A stretch of DNA of 64,000 bases, taken from contig NZ_CP048659.1 of NCBI RefSeq assembly GCF_015218165.1, forward strand, positions 1,302,001 through 1,366,000. The letters are read 5' to 3'. The position numbers and the translations under genes are program-made. Positions 43,874 to 54,530 of this stretch are shown in pieces (position 1 is the stretch's first letter; each line of letters starts with the position of its first letter). A model generated the notes under the pieces. The model did not search any database and was not told where the DNA came from. It worked only from the letters and a program-made list of their open reading frames with translations. The DNA comes from Acinetobacter piscicola (GTDB lineage: Bacteria > Pseudomonadota > Gammaproteobacteria > Pseudomonadales > Moraxellaceae).

Positions 43874-44941
43874 ATGCATGCTATTGAAAAGCAAAAATCT
43901 CCTATAAATTCAATATTTGAAGTTGTATTGGGCATTCATGCAAGCAACTTCTGGCTACAAAAAATTAATCCTTTATGGTCAATTCAACAAGCACTTGGAA
44001 AAATTGTCCAAAAAGAACAAACCGCTGTTGATATGGTGAGTTTGACCATTCAAGTAAATCGTAATTTTAAACATGGGCAAGCAGGGCAACATCATCCCAT
44101 CACGATTGAAATCAATGGTCGTCGCTATGAGCGTACTTACAGTTTGACTCAACTTGATAAACAACATGTTGTATTAACAGTAAAAAAAGTTGAAAAAGGT
44201 ATCGTTAGTCAGTGGTTGAATGAACAAGCAAAAGTCGGAGATATTCTTGAGTTTGGTCAGCCTTATGGTGAAATGCAACTGCCAAACACAACCCAGCCAC
44301 TTGTATTATTGGCTGCGGGAAGCGGCATTACACCAATGTATAGCTTGGTGAAAGATTTGCTTCAAAACAAAAAAAATAAAGAGCAAACCGTACATCTGCT
44401 GTATTGGGTAAAAAAACATGCCGATGTTGCATTTAAACAGCAGTTTGAACAATGGGCAGTACAATATCCAAACTTTAAATTTGATGTTTTTTATACACAA
44501 GATACGCCTAAAGATGCACGTTTAAATGTTGAATATTTACATTTGGTGAAAGACCTTACACAAAGTACAGTTTATGCTTGTGGTCCATCAGGTTTTGTCC
44601 GCACTGGGGAAAGTTTATTTCAGTCTGCACATGATTTTAAAAGTGAAGCCTTTAGCCTTACGCCGATCATTTCTGATGAAACAGGCTTTGTAAATGTGAC
44701 TTTAACTCAGTCGAATAAGGTGCTGGCGATTCCAAAAGGTCAGTCTATTTTGGTGAGTTTAGAACAACAAAACATTAAACCACAGCATGGCTGCCGTATG
44801 GGAATTTGCAATAAGTGTGCATGTAATAAAGCCCAAGGTGCAACCAAAAATATGGTCAATGGTCAAGAAAACTCTGAACCTAACAATTTACTTAGAATTT
44901 GTGTAAATACTGCACAAACTGATTTAGTTATCGACATTTAA
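43874..44941 (+). CDS. Ferredoxin-NAD(P) reductase-type electron donor for the desaturase (DesC-like)
   Basis: ATG at 43874 is preferred to the upstream TTG, giving 355 residues. Three domains are visible: a flavin-binding barrel (RRYERTYSLTQ), an NAD(P)-binding part (LLAAGSGITPMYSLVK, then YACGPSGFV) and a C-terminal plant-type 2Fe-2S domain with Cys in GCRMGICNKCACNK and LRICVNT. It passes electrons from NAD(P)H to the iron-sulphur cluster. The desaturase gene starts 12 bases later, so it is the likely electron donor. Confidence 0.88.
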   Translation: MHAIEKQKSPINSIFEVVLGIHASNFWLQKINPLWSIQQALGKIVQKEQTAVDMVSLTIQVNRNFKHGQAGQHHPITIEINGRRYERTYSLTQLDKQHVVLTVKKVEKGIVSQWLNEQAKVGDILEFGQPYGEMQLPNTTQPLVLLAAGSGITPMYSLVKDLLQNKKNKEQTVHLLYWVKKHADVAFKQQFEQWAVQYPNFKFDVFYTQDTPKDARLNVEYLHLVKDLTQSTVYACGPSGFVRTGESLFQSAHDFKSEAFSLTPIISDETGFVNVTLTQSNKVLAIPKGQSILVSLEQQNIKPQHGCRMGICNKCACNKAQGATKNMVNGQENSEPNNLLRICVNTAQTDLVIDI

Positions 44942-44953
44942 GCGAGTTTTATC

Positions 44954-46048
44954 ATGAATATGCCAGTTAAAATTCAATATTTTACCAATCCTAAAAACCG
45001 TGAGTTAACTCAGTTTGAGTTAGATGAACTTGCCCGTGAACTTGATGCAATTAAGCAAGAAGTTCTTGATGATATTGGCGAAAAAGATGCGAAATACATT
45101 AAAAAGGTTTATGCAGCGATTCGCTATAGCAGTATTTTAGGGCGCGCTTGTCTTTTTGCAGGTTGGTTCCCACCAGCATGGTTGCTAGGCACAGGTTTAC
45201 TTGGTTTTGCCAAAATCATGGAAAACATGGAGCTGGGTCATAATGTCATGCATGGGCAATATGATTGGATGAATGATCCACGTTTTAAGGGTACTGATTA
45301 CGAGTGGGATATTGTCGGTACTTCTGATAATTGGCGTCAAACCCATAACTACAAGCACCATACCTATACCAATATTAAAGGCATGGATGACGATATTGGT
45401 TATGGTTTATTGCGTCTTTTCCCTGAACAGCGTTGGAAACCAGGCTATTTATTACAGCCTTTATACAGCATTCCATTTTGTTTGTTATTCCAATGGGGTG
45501 TTGCAATCCAAAATCTTGAAATTGGTAAAGTTTTTTATAAGCGTAAAACTTGGGCACAATTTAAAGAAGAATGGAAACCGACGCAGAAAAAAATAGGTAA
45601 GCAATTTTTTAAAGATTATGTATTTTTTCCTTTAATTGCAGGACCTGCGGCGTTGCCTGTGTTCACGGGCAATTTAGTTGCAAATGGCATTCGTAACGTT
45701 TGGACATTTAGTATTATCTTTTGTGGTCATTTCACTAAAGATGTAGAAGTTTTTCCTAAAACAGTATTACAAAATGAAAGCCGTGGACATTGGTATATGC
45801 GTCAAATTCGTGGTTCTTCGAACTTAACGGGTTCAGAAGCATTCCATATTCTGACGGGTCATTTAAGCCATCAAATTGAGCATCATTTATTTCCTGAAAT
45901 TCCTGCACGTCGTTATCGTAAAATGGCACCGAAAGTACAGGCTGTATGTGAAAAATATGGTTTGAACTATAACAATGCAAGCTTATTCAAACAGTATGGT
46001 CAGGTACTTGGACGTATTGTCAAATATGCTTTTCCATTTAAAAAATAA
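44954..46048 (+). CDS. Membrane fatty acid (acyl-CoA) desaturase (DesB-like)
   Basis: The 364-residue product has the three His boxes of integral-membrane desaturases: HNVMH (ELGHNVMHGQYD, residues of about 95-106), HNYKHH and HQIEHH (SHQIEHHLFPE). Hydrophobic pairs lie near residues 58-85 and 170-190 and 225-255. These enzymes use a di-iron centre and oxygen to introduce double bonds in acyl chains. It is the second gene of the operon with the ferredoxin reductase and is probably controlled by the divergent FabR/DesT-like repressor. Confidence 0.93.
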   Translation: MNMPVKIQYFTNPKNRELTQFELDELARELDAIKQEVLDDIGEKDAKYIKKVYAAIRYSSILGRACLFAGWFPPAWLLGTGLLGFAKIMENMELGHNVMHGQYDWMNDPRFKGTDYEWDIVGTSDNWRQTHNYKHHTYTNIKGMDDDIGYGLLRLFPEQRWKPGYLLQPLYSIPFCLLFQWGVAIQNLEIGKVFYKRKTWAQFKEEWKPTQKKIGKQFFKDYVFFPLIAGPAALPVFTGNLVANGIRNVWTFSIIFCGHFTKDVEVFPKTVLQNESRGHWYMRQIRGSSNLTGSEAFHILTGHLSHQIEHHLFPEIPARRYRKMAPKVQAVCEKYGLNYNNASLFKQYGQVLGRIVKYAFPFKK

Positions 46049-46067
46049 TCAGCATTCATTTTGAAAT

Positions 46068-46092
46068 AAAACCGCTTTAGAGCGGTTTTTTT
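46068..46092 (+). terminator. Desaturase operon terminator
   Basis: AAACCGCT (ending 46076) pairs with AGCGGTTT (from 46081) around TTAG, followed by TTTTA. Confidence 0.85.
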
Positions 46093-46178
46093 ATTGGGAA
46101 TAAGTTTGAGTGTTGTCATGATGATTAAGACGATAAATTGACTGTGCTCAGTATGAGCATTGAAGATTGAAAAAAGCA

Positions 46179-46958
46179 TTAAAATAAAGACAAAGAGAAT
46201 AGATCATAACCCATTCGCCCAATTAAAAAGACCAATAAAATCAAAAAGAAAATACGAATGAAACCACTGCCATATTTCATTGCCAACGCCGTACCTGTAA
46301 TAGCTCCCAAAATATTACATACAGCAAGGACAACGGCTGCGAGCCAAATCACATGACCTGTTGGAATAAAGAAAAACATTGCGGCTGCATTGGTGGCAAC
46401 ATTGACGAGTTTTGCCGAAGCAGAGGCATTTAAAAAGTCAAAAGCAAAGACTTTGACAAATAAGAATAATAAAAAACTGCCTGTTCCGGGACCAAAAATA
46501 CCATCATAAAAACCAATACATGCACCAAACAAAATGCCGAGCGCAATTTCCCTTTTCCCTGCTTGTAAAACGGTATGAACTTGCCCAAGATCTTTTTTGG
46601 CAAATGTATAAATGGCAATTGCAATCAGCAAAAAGAACACGATATAACGCATGAGTTCTTTGGGAATGAGCGAAACTGATATTGCTCCAAAGAAAGAAAA
46701 TATAAATGCAGCAACCATGGTCGGTAAGATTAACTTCCAATTGATAGTTACTTTCTTAAAGTAAGCAAGTGCAGAAGACAATGTACCTGCCATTGCAATC
46801 ATTTTATTGGTACCGAAAACAGTGGCTAAACTGTGTTTTGGCAAAGCATGCATGAGGGCAGGTAATTGGACTAAACCACCACCACCTACTGCTGCATCAA
46901 TCAGCCCACCACAGAATGCGAAAAAGCCGAGACCCATTAAAAGGGTTTGATATTCCAT
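46179..46958 (-). CDS. TauE/SafE (TSUP) family membrane transporter
   Basis: The 259-residue product has seven or eight hydrophobic segments. It shows the family signatures GLIDAAVGGGGLVQLPAL (residues 18-35) and GFYDGIFGPGTGSFLLF, with the inverted half-repeat typical of TSUP carriers. Members export or import sulfite, sulfonates or other small organic anions; the substrate here is unknown. It stands alone. Confidence 0.9.
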   Translation of the reverse strand: MEYQTLLMGLGFFAFCGGLIDAAVGGGGLVQLPALMHALPKHSLATVFGTNKMIAMAGTLSSALAYFKKVTINWKLILPTMVAAFIFSFFGAISVSLIPKELMRYIVFFLLIAIAIYTFAKKDLGQVHTVLQAGKREIALGILFGACIGFYDGIFGPGTGSFLLFLFVKVFAFDFLNASASAKLVNVATNAAAMFFFIPTGHVIWLAAVVLAVCNILGAITGTALAMKYGSGFIRIFFLILLVFLIGRMGYDLFSLSLF

Positions 46959-47081
46959 GGTCAGCGCTGATATTTAAAGGAGATGTTGCGAGTTTATGCT
47001 AGAAGTATTTACAATGAAAGTCATAAAATTACTCAAGTCTCATGATTTGAGACTTGGTTGATCTAATGTGTAAGGCGATGC

Positions 47082-47678
47082 TTATTTTATATACCCTTTA
47101 TCAATGAAAGGTCTAAAAATACGATAATAAATTGATAAGACCAGATTTAAAATCAAGTCTTTATATTTGTGCCATAACATGAGTCCAGAAAAATTGACCA
47201 ATAATGCCAACAAAAAAGCACCAATCATATCGAGTGGAAAATGCACACCCACATAAATACGAGACCATGCCACTAACCACGCGACCAAAATCAGCAATTT
47301 ACCCAATTCACGTTGTGATGAAAAATAGTAAGCAAAGGCGATACTACTAAAAATCGTCATGTGATTACTTGGAAATGAACCTGTCGGTTGATGTTGAATG
47401 AGGGTTTGACCGACTTCCATGACAAAAGGTCGTGGAGAATAAAAAAAATGTGAAATTAACTGACTCATTGACAGCGTCACACAAGTAAAAATGAATGCTT
47501 TTAAAATTTGTTTTTTGACTTGTTCATCGCCACGAAACCACAGGATGGCAAATACAACAATCATTAAATACAATAAATCATTAGCAATGAAAATCGCATA
47601 GTGCACCATAAAGGATGATGCATGTTCGGGCGCATTTAAAAGATTAAATATAGCAAAATTTAAATTTTCAATCGACAT
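47082..47678 (-). CDS. PAP2-family phosphatase (undecaprenyl-diphosphatase-like)
   Basis: ATG at 47678 is chosen over a TTG five codons upstream. The product of about 198 residues shows the PAP2 acid-phosphatase motifs FYSPRPF (first), GSFPSNHMTIF (second, with catalytic His) and SRIYVGVHFPLDMIGA (third), plus several membrane helices. Related BcrC-type enzymes recycle undecaprenyl pyrophosphate for cell-wall synthesis and affect bacitracin tolerance. The exact lipid substrate is inferred. Confidence 0.88.
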   Translation of the reverse strand: MSIENLNFAIFNLLNAPEHASSFMVHYAIFIANDLLYLMIVVFAILWFRGDEQVKKQILKAFIFTCVTLSMSQLISHFFYSPRPFVMEVGQTLIQHQPTGSFPSNHMTIFSSIAFAYYFSSQRELGKLLILVAWLVAWSRIYVGVHFPLDMIGAFLLALLVNFSGLMLWHKYKDLILNLVLSIYYRIFRPFIDKGYIK

Positions 47679-47873
47679 TAGAGGAAAGTTCAAGTAAAGC
47701 GACGGTAGGCTACTGTAAGCATCTTGTCATTAAAATGAAATATAGTGCTCACCTAAAGCCAACAATGTAACTCAAAATTTGAGAAGTATTTTGCGATTAT
47801 TGAATAAAAAACAGTAGAACCATGGCTTGATCTACTGTTTTATAAGGTATGTGTGTTTCAAAAATAAGAAGAC

Positions 47874-48578
47874 TTATTTAAATTGGATAGATCCATTGGC
47901 GTTGACAGTGATTTTAGATTCACCAGAAGCCATGTTTTGCCCACCTGCATCGGCTGCTTCAAATTTTGCCATGCTAGCGCGCGCTGCATAGAGCGGCTGA
48001 GGATAAGAATTATTGGTGTTGATATTTAAGCTCACCAAGTTATATGCCGATTTATTCCATGCCTGTGTCAAAATTTGTGCACGTTGCTGAAAGTTTTTGG
48101 AGGCTTCAACCATGAGTTCATTTTCAACTTTTTTTCGTTGCTCATCAGATACTGTAAAATTAATTGATTGAGTTTGGAAGCTTTGTTGTAACTCACTGAT
48201 CAACTGGCTCGCGGCTTTAAAGTCTTTGCTTTCAATTTGAACTTCGGCACGACCACGCCATTCTTTTAATTTTTGGTTGTCATTGTCATAGACTGGGTAA
48301 GTGGTTTGAGAGCCTGTTTCAACTTTAACTTGTGGATATTTTTTGGCAATGCTCATGGCTTGGTTCATGAGCTGTGTGATTTGAGCAGACAATTCAGCAG
48401 GTTGTTTGTTGGTTTTTTCAATAAATAAGACAGCATGCATCTCATCATTAGAGACTTGACGCGTTGCATCTGCTTGTACATTGACAACATTATAGTTCAA
48501 TGCGTCATTTTCTGCTGCCATAGTTAGGGTACTCAGTGTTGTTCCTAAAAGTAAAGTGGTTAAAGCTAAATAACGCAT
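47874..48578 (-). CDS. Periplasmic SIMPL (DUF541) domain protein
   Basis: The 234-residue product starts with a signal peptide (MRYLALTTLLLGTTLSTLTM, cleavage likely after MAA). The mature part is a SIMPL domain: NVVNVQADATRQVSNDEMHA, YPQVKVETGSQTTYPVYD, WRGRAEVQIESKDF and a C-terminal SKITVNANGSIQFK. SIMPL proteins are exported and linked with stress or envelope functions; the mechanism is unclear. AAGGA precedes the ATG. It is monocistronic and leftward. Confidence 0.9.
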   Translation of the reverse strand: MRYLALTTLLLGTTLSTLTMAAENDALNYNVVNVQADATRQVSNDEMHAVLFIEKTNKQPAELSAQITQLMNQAMSIAKKYPQVKVETGSQTTYPVYDNDNQKLKEWRGRAEVQIESKDFKAASQLISELQQSFQTQSINFTVSDEQRKKVENELMVEASKNFQQRAQILTQAWNKSAYNLVSLNINTNNSYPQPLYAARASMAKFEAADAGGQNMASGESKITVNANGSIQFK

Positions 48579-49043
48579 AGTTTTTCCTTAGAAGTATTCA
48601 TTGAAATTCTTTATTTGATATTAAGCACAAGTCAGGGAGAGCTTTTGCATAATTTGTGGTGCATTTGTAATAATTTATACCAAGTTTGCAACAAATAATA
48701 AATTAAAATATGATATAAATTAGTGTGTTATTTATGTTTTGTAAAAAATAAATAGATTAAAATATTGTAGAAATTAAAAACGAGCAAATCATCGACTTTT
48801 CTTTGCTTTGTCACAGAGTATGATGATAATTATAGTATAGATGTTAATGAGCGTTTTTTTCGATAAACGAATAGGCGATAAGTACATAAAAGATATTTAT
48901 TTTCTTGAAAAAAACTGTATTATCGCGCTCCTAGTTATGAATATTCAAAATCGCTCTAACTAGATTCTATAAAGCACCGAGTCAAAGGACCGCAAGTCAC
49001 CCGACTTATTTCTTTCAACCCATATCAGAGATGGTAATTCGAT
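48579..49043. other. Intergenic region between the SIMPL gene and dat
   Basis: No gene is supported in these 465 bases, which must hold two divergent promoters. The last 120 bases before dat include TATTAT near 48920 and a short hairpin (AAGTC-ACCC-GACTT, near 48993-49006), so a leader transcript is likely. No riboswitch was recognised. Confidence 0.4.
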
Positions 49044-50417
49044 ATGAGCGTTACTTCTGTAAATCCTGCTGCCACTTCCACAAACGAATACTACTTGACT
49101 CGCCAAAGTCAGATGGAATCGAATGTTCGTAGTTATCCACGTAAATTACCGTTAGCGATAGCGGAAGCACATGGTTGTTGGGTTACCGATGTTGAAGGTA
49201 CAAAGTACCTCGATTGTTTAGCTGGGGCAGGAACATTGGCTTTAGGCCATAATCATCCTGCGGTGATTAAAAGTATTCAGGACACTTTAGCAAGTGGTCT
49301 TCCTCTGCATACTTTAGATTTAACAACGCCTTTAAAAGATGCTTTTACTGAAGCACTTCTTGAACAGCTTCCAGGTGGTCAAGAAGAATATTGCTTACAG
49401 TTCTGTGGTCCATCTGGTGCAGATGGTACAGAAGCAGCAATTAAATTAGCGAAAACCTATACAGGTCGTAGCACAGTCATCAGTTTTTCTGGTGGTTACC
49501 ACGGGATGACCCACGGTGCATTGGCGATGACAGGTAACTTATCTGCTAAAAATGCGGTCAATGGCTTAATGCCAGGCGTACAATTTATGCCATATCCGCA
49601 TGAATACCGTTGCCCATTAGGCATTGGCGGTGAAGCAGGTGTAGATGCCTTAACGTATTACTTCGAAAACTTCATTGAAGATGTCGAAAGTGGTGTAACT
49701 AAACCAGCTGCTGTAATTCTTGAAGCAATTCAAGGTGAAGGTGGTGTGGTGACTGCACCTGTAAAATGGTTGCAAAAAATCCGTGAAGTGACAGAGCGTC
49801 ACAACATCGTATTGATTTTAGACGAAGTTCAAGCGGGCTTTGCGCGTTCAGGTAAAATGTTTGCCTTTGAGCATGCGGGTATCGAACCTGATGTCGTTGT
49901 GATGTCGAAAGCAGTGGGTGGTAGCCTACCATTGGCTGTATTAGGAATTAAACGTAAGTTTGATGCTTGGCAACCTGCAGGTCACACGGGTACTTTCCGT
50001 GGTAACCAACTTGCTATGGGTACTGGTCTTGCAACCATTAAAACCATTAAAGAACAAAATCTTGCTCAAAACGCACAAGAACGTGGTGATTTCTTACAAG
50101 CTGAATTGAAAAAATTAGCGCAAGAATTCCCATGTATTGGTAATGTTCGTGGTCGTGGTTTAATGATCGGTATTGAAATCGTAGATGAACGTAAGCAAGC
50201 GGATCACATGGGTTCTCTTCCTGCAGATTCGCAATTGGCTGCTGCAATCCAAACTGCTTGTTTCAACAATAAATTATTGCTTGAAAAAGGTGGTCGTAGC
50301 GGCACAGTGATTCGTCTGCTTTGCCCATTGATCATCACTCAAGAAGAATGTGAAGAAGCTATTGCACGCTTTAAGAAAGCTGTTGCAGAAGCCCTTGTTG
50401 CAGTTCGAGGCGCGTAA
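49044..50417 (+). CDS. dat: Diaminobutyrate--2-oxoglutarate aminotransferase
   Basis: The 457-residue product is a class III PLP aminotransferase: [75 protein letters not shown] and [13 protein letters not shown] with the PLP Lys. It makes L-2,4-diaminobutyrate from aspartate semialdehyde and glutamate. Together with ddc, which starts 3 bases after its stop, it forms the 1,3-diaminopropane pathway known from Acinetobacter. Confidence 0.96.
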   Translation: MSVTSVNPAATSTNEYYLTRQSQMESNVRSYPRKLPLAIAEAHGCWVTDVEGTKYLDCLAGAGTLALGHNHPAVIKSIQDTLASGLPLHTLDLTTPLKDAFTEALLEQLPGGQEEYCLQFCGPSGADGTEAAIKLAKTYTGRSTVISFSGGYHGMTHGALAMTGNLSAKNAVNGLMPGVQFMPYPHEYRCPLGIGGEAGVDALTYYFENFIEDVESGVTKPAAVILEAIQGEGGVVTAPVKWLQKIREVTERHNIVLILDEVQAGFARSGKMFAFEHAGIEPDVVVMSKAVGGSLPLAVLGIKRKFDAWQPAGHTGTFRGNQLAMGTGLATIKTIKEQNLAQNAQERGDFLQAELKKLAQEFPCIGNVRGRGLMIGIEIVDERKQADHMGSLPADSQLAAAIQTACFNNKLLLEKGGRSGTVIRLLCPLIITQEECEEAIARFKKAVAEALVAVRGA

Positions 50418-50420
50418 TTT

Positions 50421-51953
50421 ATGGTAGATTTTGCAGAACATCGTAAAGCGTTACTCTGCAATGATGCTCAATCTATTGCTGACTATGAGTCAGCAATGGG
50501 TGAGGCGACCAAAGCGGTCGCAGCATGGTTGCAAAACGACAAAATGTATACAGGTGGTAGCATTAAAGAACTTCGCCAAGCGATTTCTTTTAACCCATCT
50601 AAAGAAGGTTTAGGTCTTCACCAATCGCTTGAGCGTATGGTTGAGTTATTCTTAAACAAAAGCTTAAAAGTACATCACCCACATTCTTTAGCACATTTGC
50701 ATTGCCCAACCATGGTGACCAGTCAAATCGCTGAAGTGTTGATTAATGCAACGAACCAGTCGATGGACTCATGGGATCAAAGCCCTGCGGGTTCTTTGAT
50801 GGAAGTTCAATTGATCGATTGGTTACGTCAAAAAGTGGGTTATGGTGCAGGTCAAGCAGGCGTGTTCACTTCTGGTGGTACACAATCTAACTTGATGGGC
50901 GTACTACTTGCTCGTGACTGGTGTATCGCAAAAAACTGGAAAGACGAAAACGGTAATCCGTGGTCGGTTCAGCGCGATGGCGTGCCAAATGAAGCAATGC
51001 GTAATGTCAAAGTCATTTGTTCTGAAAATGCGCATTTCTCTGTGCAAAAGAACATGGCAATGATGGGCATGGGTTTCCAATCAGTCGTGACAGTTCCTGT
51101 CAATGAAAATGCTCAGATGGATGTGGATGCACTGGAAAAAACCATGGCGCATTTGCAAGCTGAAGGCAAAATCGTGGCATGTGTGGTGGCAACTGCGGGC
51201 ACAACCGATGCGGGTGCCATTGATCCACTGAAACAAATTCGTGAAATTACTACCAAATATGGCGCGTGGATGCATATCGATGCGGCATGGGGTGGTGCGT
51301 TGATTCTTTCAAATGACTACCGTTCAATGTTAGATGGTATTGAATTGTCAGATTCGATCACATTGGATTTCCATAAGCATTATTTCCAAAGCATTTCATG
51401 TGGTGCATTCTTGTTAAAAGATGAAGCGAACTATCGTTTCATGCACTACGAAGCTGAGTATTTAAACTCTGCTTATGATGAAGAGCATGGTGTTCCAAAC
51501 TTAGTGTCTAAATCATTACAAACAACTCGTCGTTTTGATGCATTGAAATTGTGGATGACGATTGAGAACTTGGGTGAAGAGCTTTATGGTTCAATGATCG
51601 ATCACGGTGTGAAACTTACACGTGAAGTTGCGGATTATATCAATGCAACAGACGGTCTAGAAATGTTGGTCGATCCACAATTTGCGTCTGTGTTGTTCCG
51701 TGTGATTCCTGAAGGTTATCCTGTGGAATTATTGGACTCTCTGAATCAAAACGTGGCAGATGAATTGTTTGCACGTGGTGAAGCCAATATTGGTGTGACC
51801 AAAGTGGGCAATGTTCAATCATTGAAAATGACCACTTTAAGTCCAGTGGCAACTTTAGAAAACGTACAGAATTTACTTGCTTTAGTGCTTGCAGAAGCTG
51901 ATCGTATTAAAGATGCTATTGCGGATGGTAGTTATACGCCTGCAATTGATTAA
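50421..51953 (+). CDS. ddc: L-2,4-diaminobutyrate decarboxylase
   Basis: The 510-residue product is a group II PLP decarboxylase: [43 protein letters not shown] and the PLP Lys in [14 protein letters not shown]. It converts diaminobutyrate to 1,3-diaminopropane. The start is 3 bases after the dat stop, so the two are coupled. A terminator follows at 51973. Confidence 0.96.
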   Translation: MVDFAEHRKALLCNDAQSIADYESAMGEATKAVAAWLQNDKMYTGGSIKELRQAISFNPSKEGLGLHQSLERMVELFLNKSLKVHHPHSLAHLHCPTMVTSQIAEVLINATNQSMDSWDQSPAGSLMEVQLIDWLRQKVGYGAGQAGVFTSGGTQSNLMGVLLARDWCIAKNWKDENGNPWSVQRDGVPNEAMRNVKVICSENAHFSVQKNMAMMGMGFQSVVTVPVNENAQMDVDALEKTMAHLQAEGKIVACVVATAGTTDAGAIDPLKQIREITTKYGAWMHIDAAWGGALILSNDYRSMLDGIELSDSITLDFHKHYFQSISCGAFLLKDEANYRFMHYEAEYLNSAYDEEHGVPNLVSKSLQTTRRFDALKLWMTIENLGEELYGSMIDHGVKLTREVADYINATDGLEMLVDPQFASVLFRVIPEGYPVELLDSLNQNVADELFARGEANIGVTKVGNVQSLKMTTLSPVATLENVQNLLALVLAEADRIKDAIADGSYTPAID

Positions 51954-51972
51954 TCATTGTATTTATCAAAGA

Positions 51973-52000
51973 AAAACCCAGTTTTAGCACTGGGTTTTTT
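51973..52000 (+). terminator. dat-ddc terminator
   Basis: AAAACCCAGT pairs with ACTGGGTTTT around a six-base loop (83-88 of the 519xx block), followed by further T residues. Confidence 0.85.
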
Positions 52001-52040
52001 GATTTGAAAATAAAAGTTTGATTAACTCGTGTATTTCTCA

Positions 52041-52508
52041 TTAAGTAAATTTAGATTTCATCATGATCTGATTCTTTTCTTTAAAATTTTTTAAAACAAT
52101 GTAAGACTTTATGTGTCCAATAAAGTCACAAGACAACAAACGCTCTGTGACAAAATGTGAAAGTTGTTCCAAATTTTCAGCAACAACCTTGAGCATATAG
52201 TCTGCATCTCCACTTAAAGAAAAAGCCTCCTGAATTTGATCTTCACATTCAATTAAATCTTGAAAAGCCTGTTTTGATACAGCACCATGCGTACTTAAAT
52301 TAACATGAACCATTGCCATAACGTTTATTCCGAGTGCTTGTGGAAGAATTCGGGCGCTATAACCTAAAATAATGCCTTTTTGTTCTAAGATCTGTCGACG
52401 TCTAGAACATTGTGAAGCTGATAATCCAATCGTGTCGCCAATTTCTTGATTGGTTAAACGTCCATTGCGTTGTAATGCTTGTATGATTTGCCAATCAAAC
52501 TTATCCAT
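52041..52508 (-). CDS. Lrp/AsnC-family transcriptional regulator
   Basis: The start MDKFDWQIIQALQRNGRL at 52508 is preferred, with AAGGA about 10 bases before it; an upstream ATG would add 12 residues. The 155-residue product has a winged helix-turn-helix (TNQEIGDTIGLSASQCSRRR) and a RAM ligand-binding domain (FSLSGDADYMLKVVAENLEQLSHFV). It is divergent from a phenylpyruvate/indolepyruvate decarboxylase gene and is the likely amino acid-responsive regulator of that gene and the following permease. Confidence 0.9.
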   Translation of the reverse strand: MDKFDWQIIQALQRNGRLTNQEIGDTIGLSASQCSRRRQILEQKGIILGYSARILPQALGINVMAMVHVNLSTHGAVSKQAFQDLIECEDQIQEAFSLSGDADYMLKVVAENLEQLSHFVTERLLSCDFIGHIKSYIVLKNFKEKNQIMMKSKFT

Positions 52509-52638
52509 TGCATAAAATCCTTTTATGATACACAGATCATGCATATTGCAAAAAATCTGTTTCTATTATGCATGAAATATAAAAATAAAATGCAATATTA
52601 TTTTTATAAAGGGAATAATAATGTAAAGGAAAGTGAAT

Positions 52639-54360
52639 ATGTTAATAGAAATTGGTAAGTACCTGAATAAACGTTTACAAGAGCTTGGAATTAAACATGT
52701 TTTTGGTGTACCTGGTGATTTTAATTTATCTTATTTAGAGCAGATTGAAGAAGAGAAACAGCTTGATTTTGTTGGTAATTGCAACGAGCTCAATGCCGCT
52801 TATGCTGCTGATGGTTATGCACGAATCAACGGTTTTTCTGCGCTTGCAACCACATATGGTGTAGGAGACTTAAGTGCGATCAATGGGATTGCAGGTGCTT
52901 ATACTGAAAATGTTGCGGTGGTTCATATCTCCGGGATTCCACCTTTGCATGCAGTAAAAAATGGTGCACTTTTACACCATACCTTGGTTGATGGTAATTA
53001 TGACAATATCATGAACTGTATGCGAGAGTTTACAGTGGCGCAGACCCGTCTAACACCTGCAAATGCAGCCAAAGAAATAGACCGTGTATTGCAACAATGT
53101 TTTATCGAAAAACGACCTGTGCACATTCAACTTCCATCAGACATTACGCATGTCAAAATACAGGTGGAAGAGCAGCCTTTAAATTTTGTTATGCCAAAAA
53201 GTGATCCTGAATTACTTGAAAATGCAATTGAAACACTGGCGAATGCAATTGTGCATGCAAAAAGTCCAGTGCTTTTGATTGATAATGAAGCGCAAATCTT
53301 CCAAGTGACGCAGCTTGTGGAAAAATTAGCAAACCAATATGCAATTCCTTATGTGTGTTTAAGCACGGCGAAAAATATTGTTGATGAATCCTCGCAATTG
53401 TTCGCAGGTGTATATGTAGGCGCAGCAAGTCAGCCAATCGTCCGCCAATTGGTTGAAAATTCAGATTGTTTAATTGCAATTGGTGCACGATTTACAGATG
53501 TGGGTTCTGGTTATTTTAGCCATCAAATTAACCCCAAAACGTTTGTAGATATTAAGCAGTATGATTTAAATATTTTTGGTCAAAATTTTCCTGCAATTGA
53601 ATTATCTGAATTATTGACTGCACTCTGTCATGCTTTACCGACTCGAAAAGTTCTCAAACCTGTATTAGAGGCAACGCCTTTTGTGCCACAAAGCATTCAA
53701 GCTTCACGAAAGCTTTCACATGATATTTTGTGGAAATATATTGGTGCATTTTTAAAAGAAAATGATGTAATCATTGGTGAAGTCGGTACTTCAAATTCTG
53801 CTCTATCAGGCATTAGATTGCCGAAAACAGCAAAATACATTGCTCAGCCAATCTGGGGTTCGATTGGTTATACCTTACCCGCATTATTAGGGGCAATGAA
53901 AGCAGCACCAAAACGTCGTCATGTTTTATTTATTGGTGATGGTTCTATACAACTGACCATGCAAGAACTTTCAACGATTATTCGACATGATCTTAAGCCG
54001 ATTATTTTTGTCATTAATAATGGCGGTTATACCATTGAGCGTTTGATCTTAGGAGAAAAGGCAGCTTATAACGACATTCAAAACTGGAAATATACCGAAA
54101 TGGTTCATGTATTTAATGGGAAAAATACCTATGAAACATGTACCGTGGAAACAGTCTTAGAGCTTGAGCAAGCCTTAGAAAAAATTAATGATCATCAGCA
54201 TTTATCATTTATTGAATTAAAACTCCCCGCGATGGATGCGCCACTTAGCCTACAAAAATTTGCCGATGTTGTAGCTCGTTATGATTATGGTGATCATGCT
54301 TACCAAAAACTAAAAATGTCTGAACCATATGTGAAATGTCAGGATGTGATTTCGTTTTGA
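52639..54360 (+). CDS. ipdC: Indolepyruvate/phenylpyruvate decarboxylase (ThDP enzyme)
   Basis: ATG at 52639 is preferred to GTG at 52633, since AAGGA is 8 bases before it. The product of about 573 residues is a thiamine diphosphate decarboxylase: KHVFGVPGDFNLSYLEQIE at the N-terminus, CNELNAAYAADGYAR with the cofactor Glu, and GDGSIQLTMQELSTIIRH followed by NNGGYTIER (ThDP/Mg motif). It would decarboxylate aryl pyruvates in aromatic amino acid breakdown or indole-acetate formation. Neighbours are a divergent Lrp-type regulator and a downstream amino acid permease. Confidence 0.85.
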   Translation: MLIEIGKYLNKRLQELGIKHVFGVPGDFNLSYLEQIEEEKQLDFVGNCNELNAAYAADGYARINGFSALATTYGVGDLSAINGIAGAYTENVAVVHISGIPPLHAVKNGALLHHTLVDGNYDNIMNCMREFTVAQTRLTPANAAKEIDRVLQQCFIEKRPVHIQLPSDITHVKIQVEEQPLNFVMPKSDPELLENAIETLANAIVHAKSPVLLIDNEAQIFQVTQLVEKLANQYAIPYVCLSTAKNIVDESSQLFAGVYVGAASQPIVRQLVENSDCLIAIGARFTDVGSGYFSHQINPKTFVDIKQYDLNIFGQNFPAIELSELLTALCHALPTRKVLKPVLEATPFVPQSIQASRKLSHDILWKYIGAFLKENDVIIGEVGTSNSALSGIRLPKTAKYIAQPIWGSIGYTLPALLGAMKAAPKRRHVLFIGDGSIQLTMQELSTIIRHDLKPIIFVINNGGYTIERLILGEKAAYNDIQNWKYTEMVHVFNGKNTYETCTVETVLELEQALEKINDHQHLSFIELKLPAMDAPLSLQKFADVVARYDYGDHAYQKLKMSEPYVKCQDVISF

Positions 54361-54366
54361 CGCAAA

Positions 54367-54407
54367 GAGGAAATGTAGTAGCAGTGCTACATTTCCTCTT
54401 CTTTTTT
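54367..54407 (+). terminator. Strong terminator after ipdC
   Basis: GAGGAAATGTAG at 54367-54378 is perfectly complementary to CTACATTTCCTC at 54387-54398, with an 8-base loop, followed by TTCTTTTTT. Confidence 0.92.
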
Positions 54408-54530
54408 ATTTTCCAATTCAAGTTATTTCTAAAATGTGATGCTAATCAAACTGTGATCTTTAAGGTATGAGCTGTTAAAGATCATTTCTTCTAAAAAAGT
54501 TGTCACGGATATGACAACACAGGAGTTAAT